Below, piece by piece: positions 35,101-49,104 of a stretch of DNA of 64,000 bases (position 1 is the stretch's first letter; the number at the start of each line of letters is the position of its first letter). Below the pieces are notes generated by a model. That model had not been told where the DNA came from, did not search any database, and saw only the letters and a program-made list of their open reading frames with translations. The position numbers and the translations under genes are program-made. The stretch is from Salvelinus alpinus. Its lineage: Eukaryota > Chordata > Actinopteri > Salmoniformes > Salmonidae. The stretch lies in NCBI RefSeq assembly GCF_045679555.1, contig NC_092091.1:70508517-70572516 (forward strand), written 5' to 3'.

Positions 35101-37024
35101 GAGAGGCAATAAATTCCAGACGGTGACACTCTGGGCCACGGCATTCAGGTGAGTAGTAGGCTCATGATGGATGTTGAGTTTGATGGTCTGGTGAGAAGCC
35201 GAGTGCTCTTCTGGCAGCATCATTGGATGGGGTCGAGGTCCTGTCGGCCCAGAAGCCAAAACACTGTGTGAGGTTCTGGTTTTGGCTTGAGGCCAAGGGC
35301 TTTCTTGAGTTTGGTCTTGACAACAGAGTAGGTCTTCTGAACCTTTAGCGAAAGGCTGTCCCAGTAGAGGAATGCTGAATCAGCTAGGTGTGTGGGCAAT
35401 ACTGAGGCTAGCACAGGTCCGACTCCATATCTGGCAGATTGTACATTGCCTGCACAGCCACTTCAAAGCGACAAGACCAGAAAGCAAACAACCTGTGCCA
35501 TCTCCCTGAAAAGCTGGTGGTAGGTAGATTTTCAGGCGTCGTGAGAAGTGATGGGGGCTAAAGTCAATAGCATTGTCCAAAGGTCCAGCTTGATTAGCAT
35601 TGTCTAATGGTCCAGCTAGTTTAGCATTAGCCAGAGGTTCAGGGCTATTGTTGTTCAGAGATTCTGTTTCAGACACGTTCCAAGAAAGTAGCAAAAAGTT
35701 GGCAAATAAGTTTAAACATTTTTGCAAAAGTGACAAAAACTGCAGTAATCCTCTAAATCTCTCAGAAAAAGATAGCAGCTAGCTCTTACCAGCTGTCCAG
35801 ATGAGTCCTTCATCCTTGTGCTAGCTGGTGAAAGTATCTACAATGTCCATGGAAAAATACTTCCTGTTAGCTTCCAACAATTAACAAACATCTGACCAAT
35901 CAGAAGAGAGCAAAGTAGTTGCTAGTTAGATAACAATTACCATTCCACAAAATAATTGCTTATTCGGCTGTATGTTTCAATAAAACAAAGCATTTGTCCA
36001 CAATTCATAGATTTCTGATTGACTCATTCACTGACAATGAAGCAAAGCGAGCAGTGTACAATGATACATAATGTATCATGTGACTAGTTTTGCAGCTGTC
36101 TGCATTCGGCACTACAGAGAGAGAGAGGGAGAGAGGGCAAACTCCACCAAATTAGTTTCAATGTATGGAATCACTTGGGAATTTCTGTATTTTAGGTCAA
36201 CTTCCCTTTCATGGTTAACATTCCAAAACTATATCCCGGATAATTAGCTAAATGTCAATACAGTGTCTGAATGAAGTGGTTTACTGTACCTTCTCCATGC
36301 AGGAATCCCTCAGTCTTTCAGTTCAGTGACAGAGCTGGTCAAGTTTCTCACCATGGTGATCTTCACAGTGTCTGTCCAACATGCTGCAGTCAACAATGGA
36401 CAGGTGATGAAACCTATTGTGTGATTTTTAGCTTGCCGTGTTTCTGATGTATTATATTGGAAAAGCAAAGTAGTTTGATCTATTTCGCCATTGTCATTCC
36501 AGTTTGATTTTGGGGGCTGGATGCCCAACTTCCTCATCTCCCTGCAACGTCCACCTCCCACCACTAAGGGGCAGTGTACTGAGAGCACCATGCTGAAGAC
36601 CTTCCCTGACGTCAATACCACCGTCAATGGCATGGCAGTGGTGTACCTTCTGAGCGCGCAGTCCACTGACTATGTGAGTATATGAGAGAAACTGTATTAA
36701 AATATATTCTATAACTTTAAAACATTTCATTACAATCCTAATCGAATCGTTTCCTTAGTAGTCATAATTAAAATATCCTCAGTGGTTCATGAAACAACAG
36801 TTTCCATGTTATTTCAAATTTCATCAACTCTCTTGCCTCCTTAGGTTGCTCTTGGAAATGGCTATCAGGATCACTTCAGCGAGAAGACCCCTCTGGAACT
36901 GATTCACAAAACTCAAGATATGATGAAGAAATGCAACTTTGAAATCCAAGGCAGGAATGTCTCTTTGCCCCTGTCATATACCTACCTGAATCCCAACAAT
37001 GTGGAGAACAGTGTGGCCCTGTAA
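20221..37024 (+). CDS. Lipoxygenase (ALOX12B/ALOXE3/ALOX15B-like), exons 2-14, copy B
   Basis: Animal lipoxygenases are iron dioxygenases (or hydroperoxide isomerases) acting on polyunsaturated fatty acids. I read thirteen exons with GT/AG borders: 20221-20431, 20658-20739, 24025-24147, 24883-24986, 25106-25275, 25861-26004, 26368-26571, 26824-26910, 28609-28778, 30500-30621, 36303-36403, 36503-36673, 36845-37024. Their lengths (82, 123, 104, 170, 144, 204, 87, 170, 122, 101, 171) and phases follow the standard 14-exon ALOX plan. Exon 2 is PLAT domain ([10 protein letters not shown]). Exon 8 has the HLLRTH iron ligands; exon 12 has QHAAVN. With a typical exon 1 of about 50 residues the protein would be about 670 aa, normal for the family. 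Exon 1 is not visible and may lie in the N gap. No stop or frameshift interrupts these exons. The last residue is Leu where Ile is usual. Phrases such as APLCLL and MPIAIQ point to the epidermal-type/15B-like group, but the exact paralogue is unresolved. Confidence 0.93.
21230..21345 (+). mobile_element. Dispersed salmonid repeat, 3' end
   Basis: TTGGAGCTAGGAACACAAGC, then TTTCGCTACACCCGCGATAA and GTATGTGACCAATAACATTT. This is a very common repeat end in salmonid introns as I remember it. Only the terminal ~115 bp is present. Confidence 0.6.
22040..23645 (+). mobile_element. Nearly intact Tc1-like transposon (1606 bp)
   Basis: Terminal inverted repeats start CAGTGAGGGAAAAAAGTATT and end AATACTTTTTTCCCTCACTG. 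They are flanked by TA (22038-22039, 23646-23647). A second internal pair (ATTTTAATGAGGGAAATAAG near 22210 / CTTATTTCCCTCATTAAAAT near 23455) gives the IR/DR arrangement. Full length for the group. It lies in lipoxygenase intron 3, same strand as the gene. Confidence 0.95.
22407..23428 (+). pseudogene. Tc1/mariner transposase, one frameshift
   Basis: Starts at ATG 22407 (Kozak-like CACCATGG) and ends at TAA 23426-23428. The order is an N-terminal paired-type HTH ([20 protein letters not shown]), second HTH and AT-hook-like region, then the DDE catalytic domain: first Asp in LWSDETK, second Asp in [10 protein letters not shown], Glu in DLNPIENLW, a DD34E layout. A single missing base near 22943-22946 (AAGAAACCATCC) shifts the frame in the middle; both halves are otherwise open. 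The intact length would be about 340 aa, normal for Tc1. As it stands the protein would end early and lack two of three catalytic residues. Confidence 0.92.
24148..24882. other. Lipoxygenase intron 4
   Basis: 735 bp with no recognised repeat or coding segment. Confidence 0.7.
25387..25781 (-). mobile_element. Solo LTR (395 bp) in lipoxygenase intron 6, reverse orientation
   Basis: Plus-strand ends are TGTAACGACT and ACGTGACA. A perfect 5-bp target duplication GTCAG lies at 25382-25386 and 25782-25786. On the minus strand it shares with the LTR at 12147 the ...TCAG...CGTGAG... start, the TCTCAATCAGAG stem and CCATATTTAGG. No internal region remains, so it is a recombination product. Confidence 0.92.
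26368..26571 (+). CDS. Lipoxygenase exon 8: first two iron-ligand histidines
   Basis: This 204-nt, phase-0 exon encodes 68 residues, including [18 protein letters not shown] and then [13 protein letters not shown]. The two His of HLLRTH correspond to the catalytic-iron ligands of mammalian ALOX enzymes (the H368/H373 pair of 5-lipoxygenase numbering). Acceptor and donor are consensus. The identical exon at 252-455 is copy A. Confidence 0.93.
27823..28111. repeat. 59-bp minisatellite, five units, copy B
   Basis: Same array as at 1707-1995 with the same unit number and the same unit order. This argues that the two 17-kb copies are extremely recent or artefactual. Confidence 0.95.
31774..35954 (-). 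mobile_element. Degraded Ty3/gypsy-type LTR retrotransposon, copy B
   Basis: Same fossil as at 5660-9840, in the intron between lipoxygenase exons 11 and 12. It carries the one substitution that I could find between the two large copies (C at 34669, within the retropepsin-like remnant). Confidence 0.7.
36303..36403 (+). CDS. Lipoxygenase exon 12: HAAVN iron ligands
   Basis: This 101-nt exon encodes [11 protein letters not shown], which supplies the third His and the Asn iron ligands of lipoxygenases. The intron before it is about 5.7 kb and carries a fossil gypsy element, Tc1 and LINE pieces. The copy A equivalent is 10189-10289. Confidence 0.92.
36845..37024 (+). CDS. Lipoxygenase terminal exon with atypical C-terminal Leu
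   Basis: This last coding exon runs from acceptor ccttag to TAA at 37022-37024 and ends in ...NNVENSVAL. In most animal and plant lipoxygenases the final residue is Ile, whose carboxylate is the fifth iron ligand. Here it is Leu, which still offers a terminal carboxylate. The copy A exon 10731-10910 has the same ending, so it is not a single-read error confined to one copy. Confidence 0.9.
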   Translation, partial: VALGNGYQDHFSEKTPLELIHKTQDMMKKCNFEIQGRNVSLPLSYTYLNPNNVENSVAL

Positions 37025-37180
37025 AATGAGTCGGGGGCCGTATTTTGTAGGCACCAAATGGAAGAAATGCACAGATACAGGGAGGGACTACCTGGACTTG
37101 TCCAATAAGAACCACTTGTTTTCATTTTCCATTGAAGCATGTTTTACAAACTTTTTCTACGGTGTGCCCTAATAAATGCA
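37025..37180 (+). promoter_or_regulatory. Lipoxygenase 3' UTR with poly(A) signal inside a dispersed repeat (copy B)
   Basis: The first AATAAA after the stop is at 37171-37176. It sits at the end of a roughly 140-bp stretch (GGGACTACCTGGACTTGTCC, ATAAGAA..., GCCCTAATAAATGC) that matches, in the sense direction, a repeat in the npnt 3' UTR near 50266-50415. The equivalent in copy A is 10911-11066, with AATAAA at 11057-11062. That transcription ends here is inferred from the signal only. Confidence 0.65.
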
Positions 37181-38219
37181 ACCTAGGTAATTGACTTTGG
37201 TTCAATTGTTAGATACATGTTGCACTTGAACTAGAACTTGAACTGAAACAAAAATATTATAAATAACATTTTACTTAACCCTTCTATTATGTTAGAAAAG
37301 ACTATACACGATTGATGTTCTGGGCCAATTTGGAAATTACATTAAGTACAGTTTCCCTTATCAAAATGTGGCTGCGGATCTGACTTTTCCCAGACCTTTT
37401 CTTCTGAAAACAATGTAGTTCTCCTTCCCTTCACCTTTCTCACTGTCAATCAAGAATGATAATTCTTCAAGTTTTACCGGTGAAACATCCATGCAGTATC
37501 TGCATACCAACCATTTAATCTCAGTCAGTTTGATCTTCTTGAGCTATACAGCGTTTCAAACTATCCTACAGTGTTGTTTTGAATGATGTACATTGTGTGA
37601 ATTGTGGAGCAGATAGTGTTAACTGTAGCATAGCCTACCTGTGTATTTTGCCTAGTGGACCTATTAAGTTTTGGCCACATGAGAGAAAAATGCCCTGGTG
37701 TTTTTGTCTTACAGTAATGTAATACTATGCTATTATAGTCGGTTCATAATGTGATCTTGCAGACATTGATTCAGCTTTGATCCATCTTTATTAAAGAGCA
37801 CCATTCGTCAGAGTAGCCTGTTCTCTAAGAGCAGAGCAAGGACTGTGGTAATGTAGAGAATAAACACATGCACAGAATGTGATGAGCAGAAGCTTCAGGA
37901 TCTTTAGTCCGGAGAATAAAAGCTCAGGGAAAAGTCAGATCGTCAGCAACTCCGTTTTATTTAACCTTTACTCCACTTCAAATAAATGTTGCTCTGTGCA
38001 GGAAGCAGCTTGTTTCTAGGACACACCGTTCAAGAGTTATAAAGGTCAAAGTGTGGGTCAAATGTACCCAGAACATTGTAGATGTCTCGTTTTTTGTTGT
38101 TGTACTGGGTTGTATTTTACAAGTGCATTACCCCTACCCAGACAAGAAGATGAAGAAAAATATTTTTGTGATTTCAATCAAAATATTCAGGTCAACTTAA
38201 GTTTAAACTTATGTTTTTT

Positions 38220-38762
38220 GGGGTGGCAGGTAGCCTAGTGGTTAGACCGTTGGGCCAGTATGTAACGTCCTGACCAGAGTTATTATGTGTTTTGCTTGTT
38301 TAGTGTTGGTCAGGACGTGAGCTGGGTGGGAATTCTATGTTGTGTGTCTAGTTTGTCTGTTTCTGTGTCCAGCCTAATATGGTTCTCAATCAGAGGCAGC
38401 TGGTAATCGTTGTCCCTGATTGAGAATCATATATAGGAGGCTTGTTTTGTGTTGGGATTTTGTGGGTGATTGTTTCCTGTCTCTGTGTTTGTGTTCTGCA
38501 CCAGATAGGTCTGTCTCGGTTTTCACATTTGTTATTTTGTTGTTTGTATAGTGTTCCCGTTTATTGTCAGATTAAACATGTTGAACACTAACCGCGCTGC
38601 ATTTTGGTCCTCTCCTTCAACTATGGAAGAAAACCGTTACACATTAACCAAAAGGTTGCTGGATCGAATCCCCGGGCTGACAAGGTAAAGATCTATCGTT
38701 CTGCCCCTGAACACTGTTGTTGTAAATAAGAATTTCTTAACTGACTTGCCTAAAAAAATAAC
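38220..38762 (+). mobile_element. tRNA-derived SINE split by a solo LTR, copy B
   Basis: Same nested arrangement as at 12106-12648, with the LTR at 38261-38641. Confidence 0.85.
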
Positions 38763-39021
38763 TTCTGTCTTCTGTGTCTTCATCATACACTTTGGTCTAG
38801 TGTAGCACAATCCGTAGAGTGAACCTTAAAATAGTCATTAACTCCAATCCCCTAGGGTCATGGCTATCCAATTAGGGAGCGAGAGACACCACTCGCTGTT
38901 TTTTTTCTGGATCAATGAAAGTCAATGAACTAAGTAGACCAGACTTAGCTGTTATTGCATTGGTGTCCAAGTTAAGTAGACCGGAACTGACAAAAATAAA
39001 TAAAGGAAACAGCTTAATTTA

Positions 39022-39100
39022 CAGTGCATTCGAAAGGTATTTTGTTACGTTACAGCCTTATTCTTAAATTATGTAATAATTTTTCCCTCATTAATCTACA
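39022..39100 (-). repeat. Tc1 left terminal inverted repeat region, copy B
   Basis: Marks the left tip (CAGTGCATTCGAAAGGTA) of the copy B Tc1 element. Its mate is at about 40235-40253. Confidence 0.7.
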
Positions 39101-40253
39101 TACCCCATAACGACAAAGTAAAAACAGTTTTTTGAATTTTTTCAAATGTATAAAAGAAATACAACTGAAATATCACATTTACATAAGTATTCAGACCCTT
39201 TACTCTGTACATTGTCGAAGCACTTTTGGCAGCGATTACAGCTTTGAGTCATCTAAGGTATGATGCTACAACCTTGGCACACCTGTATTTGGGGAGTTTC
39301 TCCCATTTGTCTCTGCAGATCCTTTCAAGCTCTCTCAGGTTGGATGGGGAGCGTCATTGCACAGCTATTTTGTCTTGGCTGTGTGCTTAGGGTCGTTGTC
39401 CTGTTGGAAGGTTAACCTTCGCCCCAATCTGAGGTCCTGAGCGCTCTGAAGCAGGTTTTCATCAAGGATCTCTTACTTTGGTCCATTCATCTTTCCCTCG
39501 ATCCTGACTAGTCTCCCAATCCCTGCCGCTGAAACTTCCACACAGCATGATGCTGCCACCACCATGCTTCACCATGCTGATTGGTGGAGTGCTGCAGAGA
39601 TGGTTGTCCTTCTGGAAGGTTCTCCCATCTCCACAGAGGAACTCTGGAGCTCTGTCAGAGTGACCATCGGGTTCTTGGTCACCTCCCTGACCAAGGCCCT
39701 TCTCCCCCGATTGCTCAGTTTGGCCGGGTGGCCAGCTCTAGGAAGAGTCTTGGTGGTTCCAAACTTCTTCCATTTAAGAAAGATGGAGGCCACTGTGGTT
39801 CTTGGGAACCTTCAATGCTGTGGAATTTTTTTGCTACCCTTCCCCAGATCTGTGCCTCTACACAATCTTGTCTCAGAGCGCTACGGACAATTCCTTTGAC
39901 CTCATGGCTTGGTTTTTGCTCTGATAATGCACTGTCACCTGTGGGACCTTATATAGACAGGTGTGTGCCTTTCCAAATCACGTCTAACCAATTGAATTTA
40001 CCACAGGTGGACTCCAATCAAGTTGTAGAAACATTTCAGGGATGATCAATAGAAACAGGATGCACCTGAGCTAAATTTAGACTCTCAAGTCATGTCTGGT
40101 ATTTCTGTTATTTAAAAAAAAAATGTGCTAAACTTTCTAAACCTGTTTTGGCTTTGTCATTATTGGGTATTGTGTGTAGATTGATGAAATAAAAAAATAT
40201 TTTTACGAAATGTGGAAAAAGTAAATGGGTTTGAATACTTTCCGAATGCACTG
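39022..40253 (-). mobile_element. Tc1-like transposon with internal deletions, copy B
   Basis: Same element as at 12908-14139, with intact terminal inverted repeats and TA duplication. The transposase is decayed. Confidence 0.9.
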
Positions 40254-41603
40254 TATCCACCATCTTTGTTAGGATTCAGGATGCATTACCAGAGCTGGCC
40301 AAGATCGAGCAGTTACTTTTTTGTAGTTAATTTTCTCTAAATATAAAGGCACAACCTAGATTCGAACCAATGTCTTAAGTAGTTGAACTTGTTATTACTC
40401 CAACCTCGTGAGTGACAAACTGACACGTTTTTAACTACTTTTTATCGAATGATCGACTTTGATTTGACAGCCTGCACATGCACAGTTCAGCGCGGGACGA
40501 CCGTTAGACCCGAGGACATGTTTCTGGCATTCACTCAGCTAGCCAACGTCGCCATGACATCGCCTACAAGTGTGATCAGGGATTTCTATTGGAGAAGCAC
40601 TTTTAGCCTATCTTCATACTGTACTGTCTTTGACCTAACCTTGTAGTAGGTGGCCTTCCATTTAGTAGGTGGCCTTCCATTTTCCAGCTTCCAGCTAGAC
40701 CAGGAGATCCAGTGTAGTCCCCCTGGGGACAGGTAGCCTTGGAAGGGTACTATCTTTCACCTGCAGCTCCCTTCCTCTAAAAGGGCAGTGTGGGGAGTAA
40801 ACTTCAAAATGTCCGCTACCTACATCCCATAGTGCCTTGCTGCTGAGAGCAAGTGATGTTCCTGATTTATTAGCAGTGTAGCTCTCAATTGATCCTGCTC
40901 AATAAAAGTGTGGGGAGCTGGAAGGAAACTACTGTCCATGCAGCCGAGATAGAGATAGTAGCTGTACCTATACTTTGTGTTTGCCTTATGTAAGAAACTA
41001 TTTTATATGTTGGCTGATCAAGAGCTTTTCGATTTCATTAAATAAAGTATTTGTTTTTTATCTTCATCCTTGTCTCTATGTTCATGGTCCATGCGGCCCA
41101 AGCCTGTGCTTTATTTTGCACACTAACTTCAAAAGATATTCATTTAGAAGCAACCTTTGTTTTGGGAAGAAATTGGAATAATAATGGTGTTTAGATAAAA
41201 GTAAGATTTGCTACAGCAATTTGTAAGTTCTTTGTGATAGCTGTAACTGTTATTATCACTACCAAATCAATAACATCTGATGTCAAAACACAAAATGTTG
41301 TGCAACTTTCATACTGTAGCAGGATATTCCATGTAGATTGCATTTGCACGTTTACATAGAATGGTTGTATGTTGAACTATACTGAACAAAAATATAAACG
41401 CAACATGCAACAATTTCAACGATTTTACTGAGTTAGTTCATAAGGAAATTAGTAAATATAAATAAATTCATTAGGCCCTAATCTATGGGCATGGGCACAG
41501 CCATGAGTGGGCCTCGAAGGGCATAGGCCCACCCACTTGGGAGCCAGGTCCAGCCAATCAGAATGCATATGAGATGCTCTGATTAGCGCTGACTCTAGCC
41601 ACC

Positions 41604-42379
41604 TCATCCCCCTTCACTCCAAAGACGTCGCCTCATGGTTCCCTCCACAATCGCAACACTTCACATTCTCCTCACTTCTACAACACATGAGATGGTCTCC
41701 TCCACAACATGTACATCTTGGCTTTCCCCTTCTGCAGACACTTTCCACACGCCCAAAAGCTTGACAGTGATCACACTGCATCCCTCTTGGGACAAACGCT
41801 CTTACATGATCATTCATATATCCCAACATCACCTGGGTAGGGAGGGACACTTAAAAAAAACAGACACTCTTTACTTTTCCTTGATTTACCACTCAATTCA
41901 TACGACATGCATCAACCACTCCAGGGATATACTTTATTTCTTTAACATCAACTTCCCAAAATCACCCCCTTGACGGGTGCCCTGATCCGAAGAGCTACCC
42001 ACGACATGGCATGCTTCTCAAAACACATGCTCTTCCTGCTCTGCAGAAGTAGAACAAATCAAAACTAGCCCACTACTCGTGATCCTCACAGCTTGAACTT
42101 TAGCGAATACTTTTTGCACCAGTTTAGGTATCTCAAACGGGTTCAAGTTTGGTATTTGGGTTACCTGCTCCTCTTCTACCAACCGTATTCCTAACATGTA
42201 AGAAGGTACATTATCAGAACTTAACATTTTGTTCTCCAAAATAACCTTGATCCTTTTTGCATTCCTTTGGACAACAGTCCAGTCCACCATTCCACCGCCA
42301 TCAGATTCAAGATCCATGTTTGCACCTGATCCCGCCATTCCTCTCACCATTCCTCTCACCATAACATGGATGGACAAGG
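41604..42379 (-). pseudogene. Non-LTR retrotransposon ORF1 (zinc-knuckle) remnant, copy B
   Basis: Same remnant as at 15490-16265. It is broken at the same place. Confidence 0.65.
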
Positions 42380-43337
42380 ATTGTTCTTTCTGACCTGGCG
42401 CGCCAAAGCCCCCGGTGCATTGCAGGTGCTGTTCATTTAAACTATAATGCCAGGCCAGGTGACCTGTAGAGCAGGGGGTTAGGGACCATGTAGTTTCCTA
42501 TTTAGTATGTAAATCTTGGTGGGGCAAAAAATAAAAAAAGTGGGATGCATGCCAGCAAAGCCACTACACATAAAAACATAGCTGATATGGCTGACTTGCA
42601 TAAACAAATGTGGTTTCTAATGACAATTGAGATGTACAAACTATGGAATAAGAGGACAACAAGCGGATAAGAGGCAATCCGTAATTTCTATGAAGACATT
42701 AATGAGCGAGCTAGGACGGACGTAGTCAATATAACTAATTGTTCAGCACTTTTGAAATGTACAGCGACAGAATTCAGAACATGGGCCGTTCTTACAGTAT
42801 ACTCCCTGTACATGTCAGAACCGTAGGATAAATAAATGGGGCATATAAACAGACAATGAAAGCTCTTACAATATTCGATCATTACATTTCTCTAAAACAG
42901 GTTATAGGCTATTTGTGCACCACCAAGTTAGAACGGTAGGCGAAATTAAGATGTGAAAATAGTAAATTATTAGTGTGAGGCACATTGAACGCCGTTTGGG
43001 TCTTTGCGTGTCAAAAAATATACATGTCATATAACACTATTTGACTGGTTAAATAAGCTGTTAATTTTACACGTCAAATAACACAACTATATTACAAAAT
43101 GTTGTGTGTGCTGAATTTGCACGTGCAAGTCAAGCACCACCACTACTATCAGTAGCACTGTCAAAGCTATATAAAGTAGCCAAACAAACACACACCAGGC
43201 CATGAACGATGTGTTTACAATACCACGTTGGTGAAAATACAGCAAATTATTAGGGTGAGGCACATGGGCTACTAACAGCTTACTACACAACATACACTTA
43301 GTATTACTTTCTTAGCTACAGTATACATTTACATCAT

Positions 43338-43960
43338 TTATGCAGCATACAAGACATTTTTGGACTCACCTTGTGAAGGTGGCGCAGCAGTCCTTTGTTG
43401 GCAAATTTTGTCATCCAACTTTGTCATCAAAGTGTGGCATTCTCTAGATTTATGGTGAGAACTCAGAGAATTTTTTATTTTTTTTGCAATGCTTGAAGTT
43501 AGCCACTGATTCCTTTCAAACCACTCATTGTTGAATTTGCGATTTCCAACTTGTGTAATCTTTATGTACAATGGCCGATCCGCATCGTTATTCCTCTTCA
43601 TATGACAAGGATTTAAAAGGATTTGCCAGTAGATTGTCGACTTGATGACAACTGATGATGACTGCTAGCTAAGTATGATGTTGACATGATCAGTCCAATC
43701 AAAGCTACTGTAGATATAACGTGACTTAAAGTCATTCTTTCTGTGGCCAATGACCTTGAGCCTTCTTGGATGGGCACTTCTAATGTAACTCTATGGCAGA
43801 ACCCAAGGGGCTAAAATCTTCGAGCTCTAACCTTAGAATTGGGGATGACGTACTGTCCCATGAGTGACAGAAAACTGAGCCAATCAGGCGCAACACTCTG
43901 TATTTTTTGCTGGCTGCCCCACCGACACAGAAAGCACTGAGCTAGGCTGAAACACCTGCA
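43338..43960 (-). pseudogene. hAT-type (TTF zinc-finger) transposase N-terminal remnant
   Basis: The minus-strand frame at 43601-43338 reads MKRNNDADRPLYIKITQVGN, then NNEWFERNQWLTSSIAKK. This resembles the TTF/ZMYM-type zinc-finger start of fish hAT transposases (xxRxFxxxWFxRxxWLxxS). Upstream minus-strand sequence to about 43960 looks like the promoter/terminal region of the same element. The catalytic part is absent. Confidence 0.5.
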
Positions 43961-44214
43961 TTTTGGAGCTGCCTTACTCAAGAAAACTAAAAAGAGACCA
44001 TGTTTGTATGCGGCTTTATTAACTCAATTATTATTATTTTTACATTGTTTGCAAACTGATAATATCATGTATTAATGCCAAAATAACAAGCAAAACAGGC
44101 AAGCCCCCCCCCCCAAAAAAAAGTATATGTATGTATTTGTTTTTACCTAATAGTGTGGTACTCAAAACAGTTGGGGCTCTGAGTTATTTCATAGTTTTCA
44201 TGTCTTCACTATTA
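43961..44214. other. AT-rich spacer
   Basis: Holds a C9/A7 homopolymer junction near 44105-44121. No gene is visible. Confidence 0.6.
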
Positions 44215-44312
44215 TTCTACAATGTAGTAAAAATAAGGAAAACCCCTGGAATGAGTAGGTGGACCCTGGAATGAGTAGGTGTGTCCAAACGTTTGACTGG
44301 TACTGTATATAC
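44215..44312. mobile_element. Tc1-like 3' terminal fragment
   Basis: CTATTATTCTACAATGTAGT then GTGTCCAAACGTTTGACTGG, the same end as at 56945-57020. It includes a 20-bp duplication of CCTGGAATGAGTAGGTG. Confidence 0.7.
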
Positions 44313-44321
44313 AGTATATAT

Positions 44322-44660
44322 ATACACACTGAGAATACCAAACATTAGGAACACCTTGCTAACATTGAGTTGCGCCCGCTTTTGCCTTCAGAATAGCCTC
44401 AATTCGTCAGGGAATGGACTCTACAAGGCGTCGAAAGCATTCCACAGTGATGCTGGCCCATGCTGACTTCAATGCTTTCCAGAGTTGTTTCAAGTTGTCT
44501 GGATGTCCTTTGGGTGGTGGACCATTCTTGATGCACACGGGAAACGGTTGAGTGTGAAAAACCAAGCAGATTTTCAGTTCTTGACACAAACCGGTGCGCC
44601 TGGCACCTAGTACCATACCCCATTCAAAGGCACTCAAATGCTTTGTCTTTCCCATGTGAA
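44322..44660 (-). mobile_element. Tc1-like terminal fragment
   Basis: ACACTGAGAATACCAAACAT then TAGGAACACCTTGCTAACAT to CAAAGGCACTCAAATGCTTT. The same family is present reversed at 53495-53840. The minus-strand frame is a short piece of transposase-flanking sequence ([14 protein letters not shown]), not a gene. Confidence 0.7.
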
Positions 44661-44996
44661 GGAACATTTTATGTTGGTGCTTTTCTATTTCTACATTTCT
44701 GTGTTCTATGTTTGTGCTTTTCTAACAACCGTTTTCTGTGTTCATGCAGGTGACTAATTGAACGAATCCTCACTATTAGTAGCTTTAATTGGGAGTACTC
44801 CCAGACTCTTGTTTTGAGAATTAAAGATCTCTCAGTTTCAAGGTCTCTGTTTAGAGAGAAGAAGCTTCGTGATGTATTGGTCTGTCACATGCATGACCCA
44901 GTATTGGTCGGTCACATGAATGAAGCAAAAGTTAATGATGAACGAATAAGCTAAATTATGCAAATATAACTTGTCTGTATATGAGAGATCTAACGG
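44661..44996. other. Unassigned sequence left of the LTR element
   Basis: Some LTR-like character (GACTCTTGTTTTGAGAATTA) and continuity across the young element insertion (AACGG at 44992 resumes at 48487), so the LTR element landed in it. The family is not identified. Confidence 0.4.
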
Positions 44997-47987
<2,991 letters not shown>

Positions 47988-47999
47988 GGGGGGGGGTTA

Positions 48000-48486
48000 T
48001 GTCACGCCCTGGCCTTAGTATTCTTTGTTTTCTTAATTATTTTAGTTAGGTCAGGGTGTGACATGGGGAATGTATGTGTTTTTGTAGTGTCTAGGGTGGT
48101 TGTAAGGTTTAGGGGGTTTATTAGAGTAGTTGGGTTTATGTTTAGTATAGTAGTCTAGCTGTGTCTATGGTTGAGTGTAGGTATCTAGGAAAGTCTATGG
48201 TTGCCTGAATTGGGTCTCAATTAGAGACAGCTGGTTATTGTTGTCTCTGATTGGGAGCCATATTTAAGGCAACCATAGGCTTTAGCTGTTTGTGGGGAAT
48301 TGTCTATGTTGAACGTAAGTAGTTTGTGTGTGCACTTGCGTTGGTAGCTTCACGGTCGTTTGTTGTTTTTGTATAGTTTGTATAAGTGTTTCGTTTCATG
48401 TTCATCTTCGTCGTTAGAATAAAAGAAGATGGCTTATTTTCCACATGCTGCGTTTTGGTCCATCTCTCCTCCACACGATCGTGACA
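48000..48486 (+). repeat. 3' LTR
   Basis: Same length as the 5' LTR and nearly identical to it. The AATAAA in its R region would end the element's transcript. Confidence 0.93.
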
Positions 48487-49104
48487 AACGGGACTGCCTC
48501 GGTAGAGCTCCTGATCGACAAAATTATGACAAAAGGTTTTCCTACTAATTATTTGCCTCCTTTTGAATGTCATTGTATTTCCAAGCAACTGTAATGCACT
48601 TTGGATGAAATCTTCATCAGGGCTCATTGACGATGCATTGAGTAGAATGCTCAGTCGGGCATCAACCCAAAATGAGCGTTCAAAACAATATTGTGACAAA
48701 CATGCAACCCATGAATAGCCCTGTGTCCAACACACCACCACTTATGTTGGGAACCTACTGACCCCCCAAAAAATGTTGTTCTCAATTCCATGTATTGCTA
48801 AAATAATGGTTTACGGAAATACAGGCAGGCACCACATTACTACAAGACAAAACAGCTTGCTCAATCAAGCATGATGGTATTGTAAGTATAAAAGCAAAGC
48901 TTCCTTTCATGTAATTAAAAAAGCTTGAAAAGGTAGTGGAATGGGATTAGTGTGGTGTGTGAAGAATCCAATACTTGAACTTGTATGCGGTACAAATTAC
49001 ATTATTGTTGGCACACCTCCTCAAATAGTATAAATTAGGCTCTTTGAGAAGGTTTGAATCCTAAGCAACCTGCATACACATTGTTTGAAGTATAATAGAC
49101 CAAC
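48487..49104. other. Unassigned sequence right of the LTR element
   Basis: Resumes the sequence interrupted at 44996. A minus-strand frame here runs into the 3' LTR and has no recognised domain. Nothing else supported. Confidence 0.5.

Larger units (their letters stand above)
26117..43187. repeat. Large direct duplication, copy B
   Basis: Counterpart of 1-17073. Unlike copy A it is continuous on both sides: lipoxygenase exons 2-7 upstream and unique sequence from 43188 downstream. This makes it the better representative of the true locus. Confidence 0.97.

Noticed and set aside
43188-44996. Search for a third lipoxygenase copy or exon 1 to the right of copy B
   Set aside because: Only hAT and Tc1 fragments are seen; no PLAT or catalytic motif.
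48304-48741. 145-codon minus-strand ORF overlapping the 3' LTR
   Set aside because: Half of it is antisense LTR sequence and the remainder has no recognised domain or splice context. Left as unassigned.
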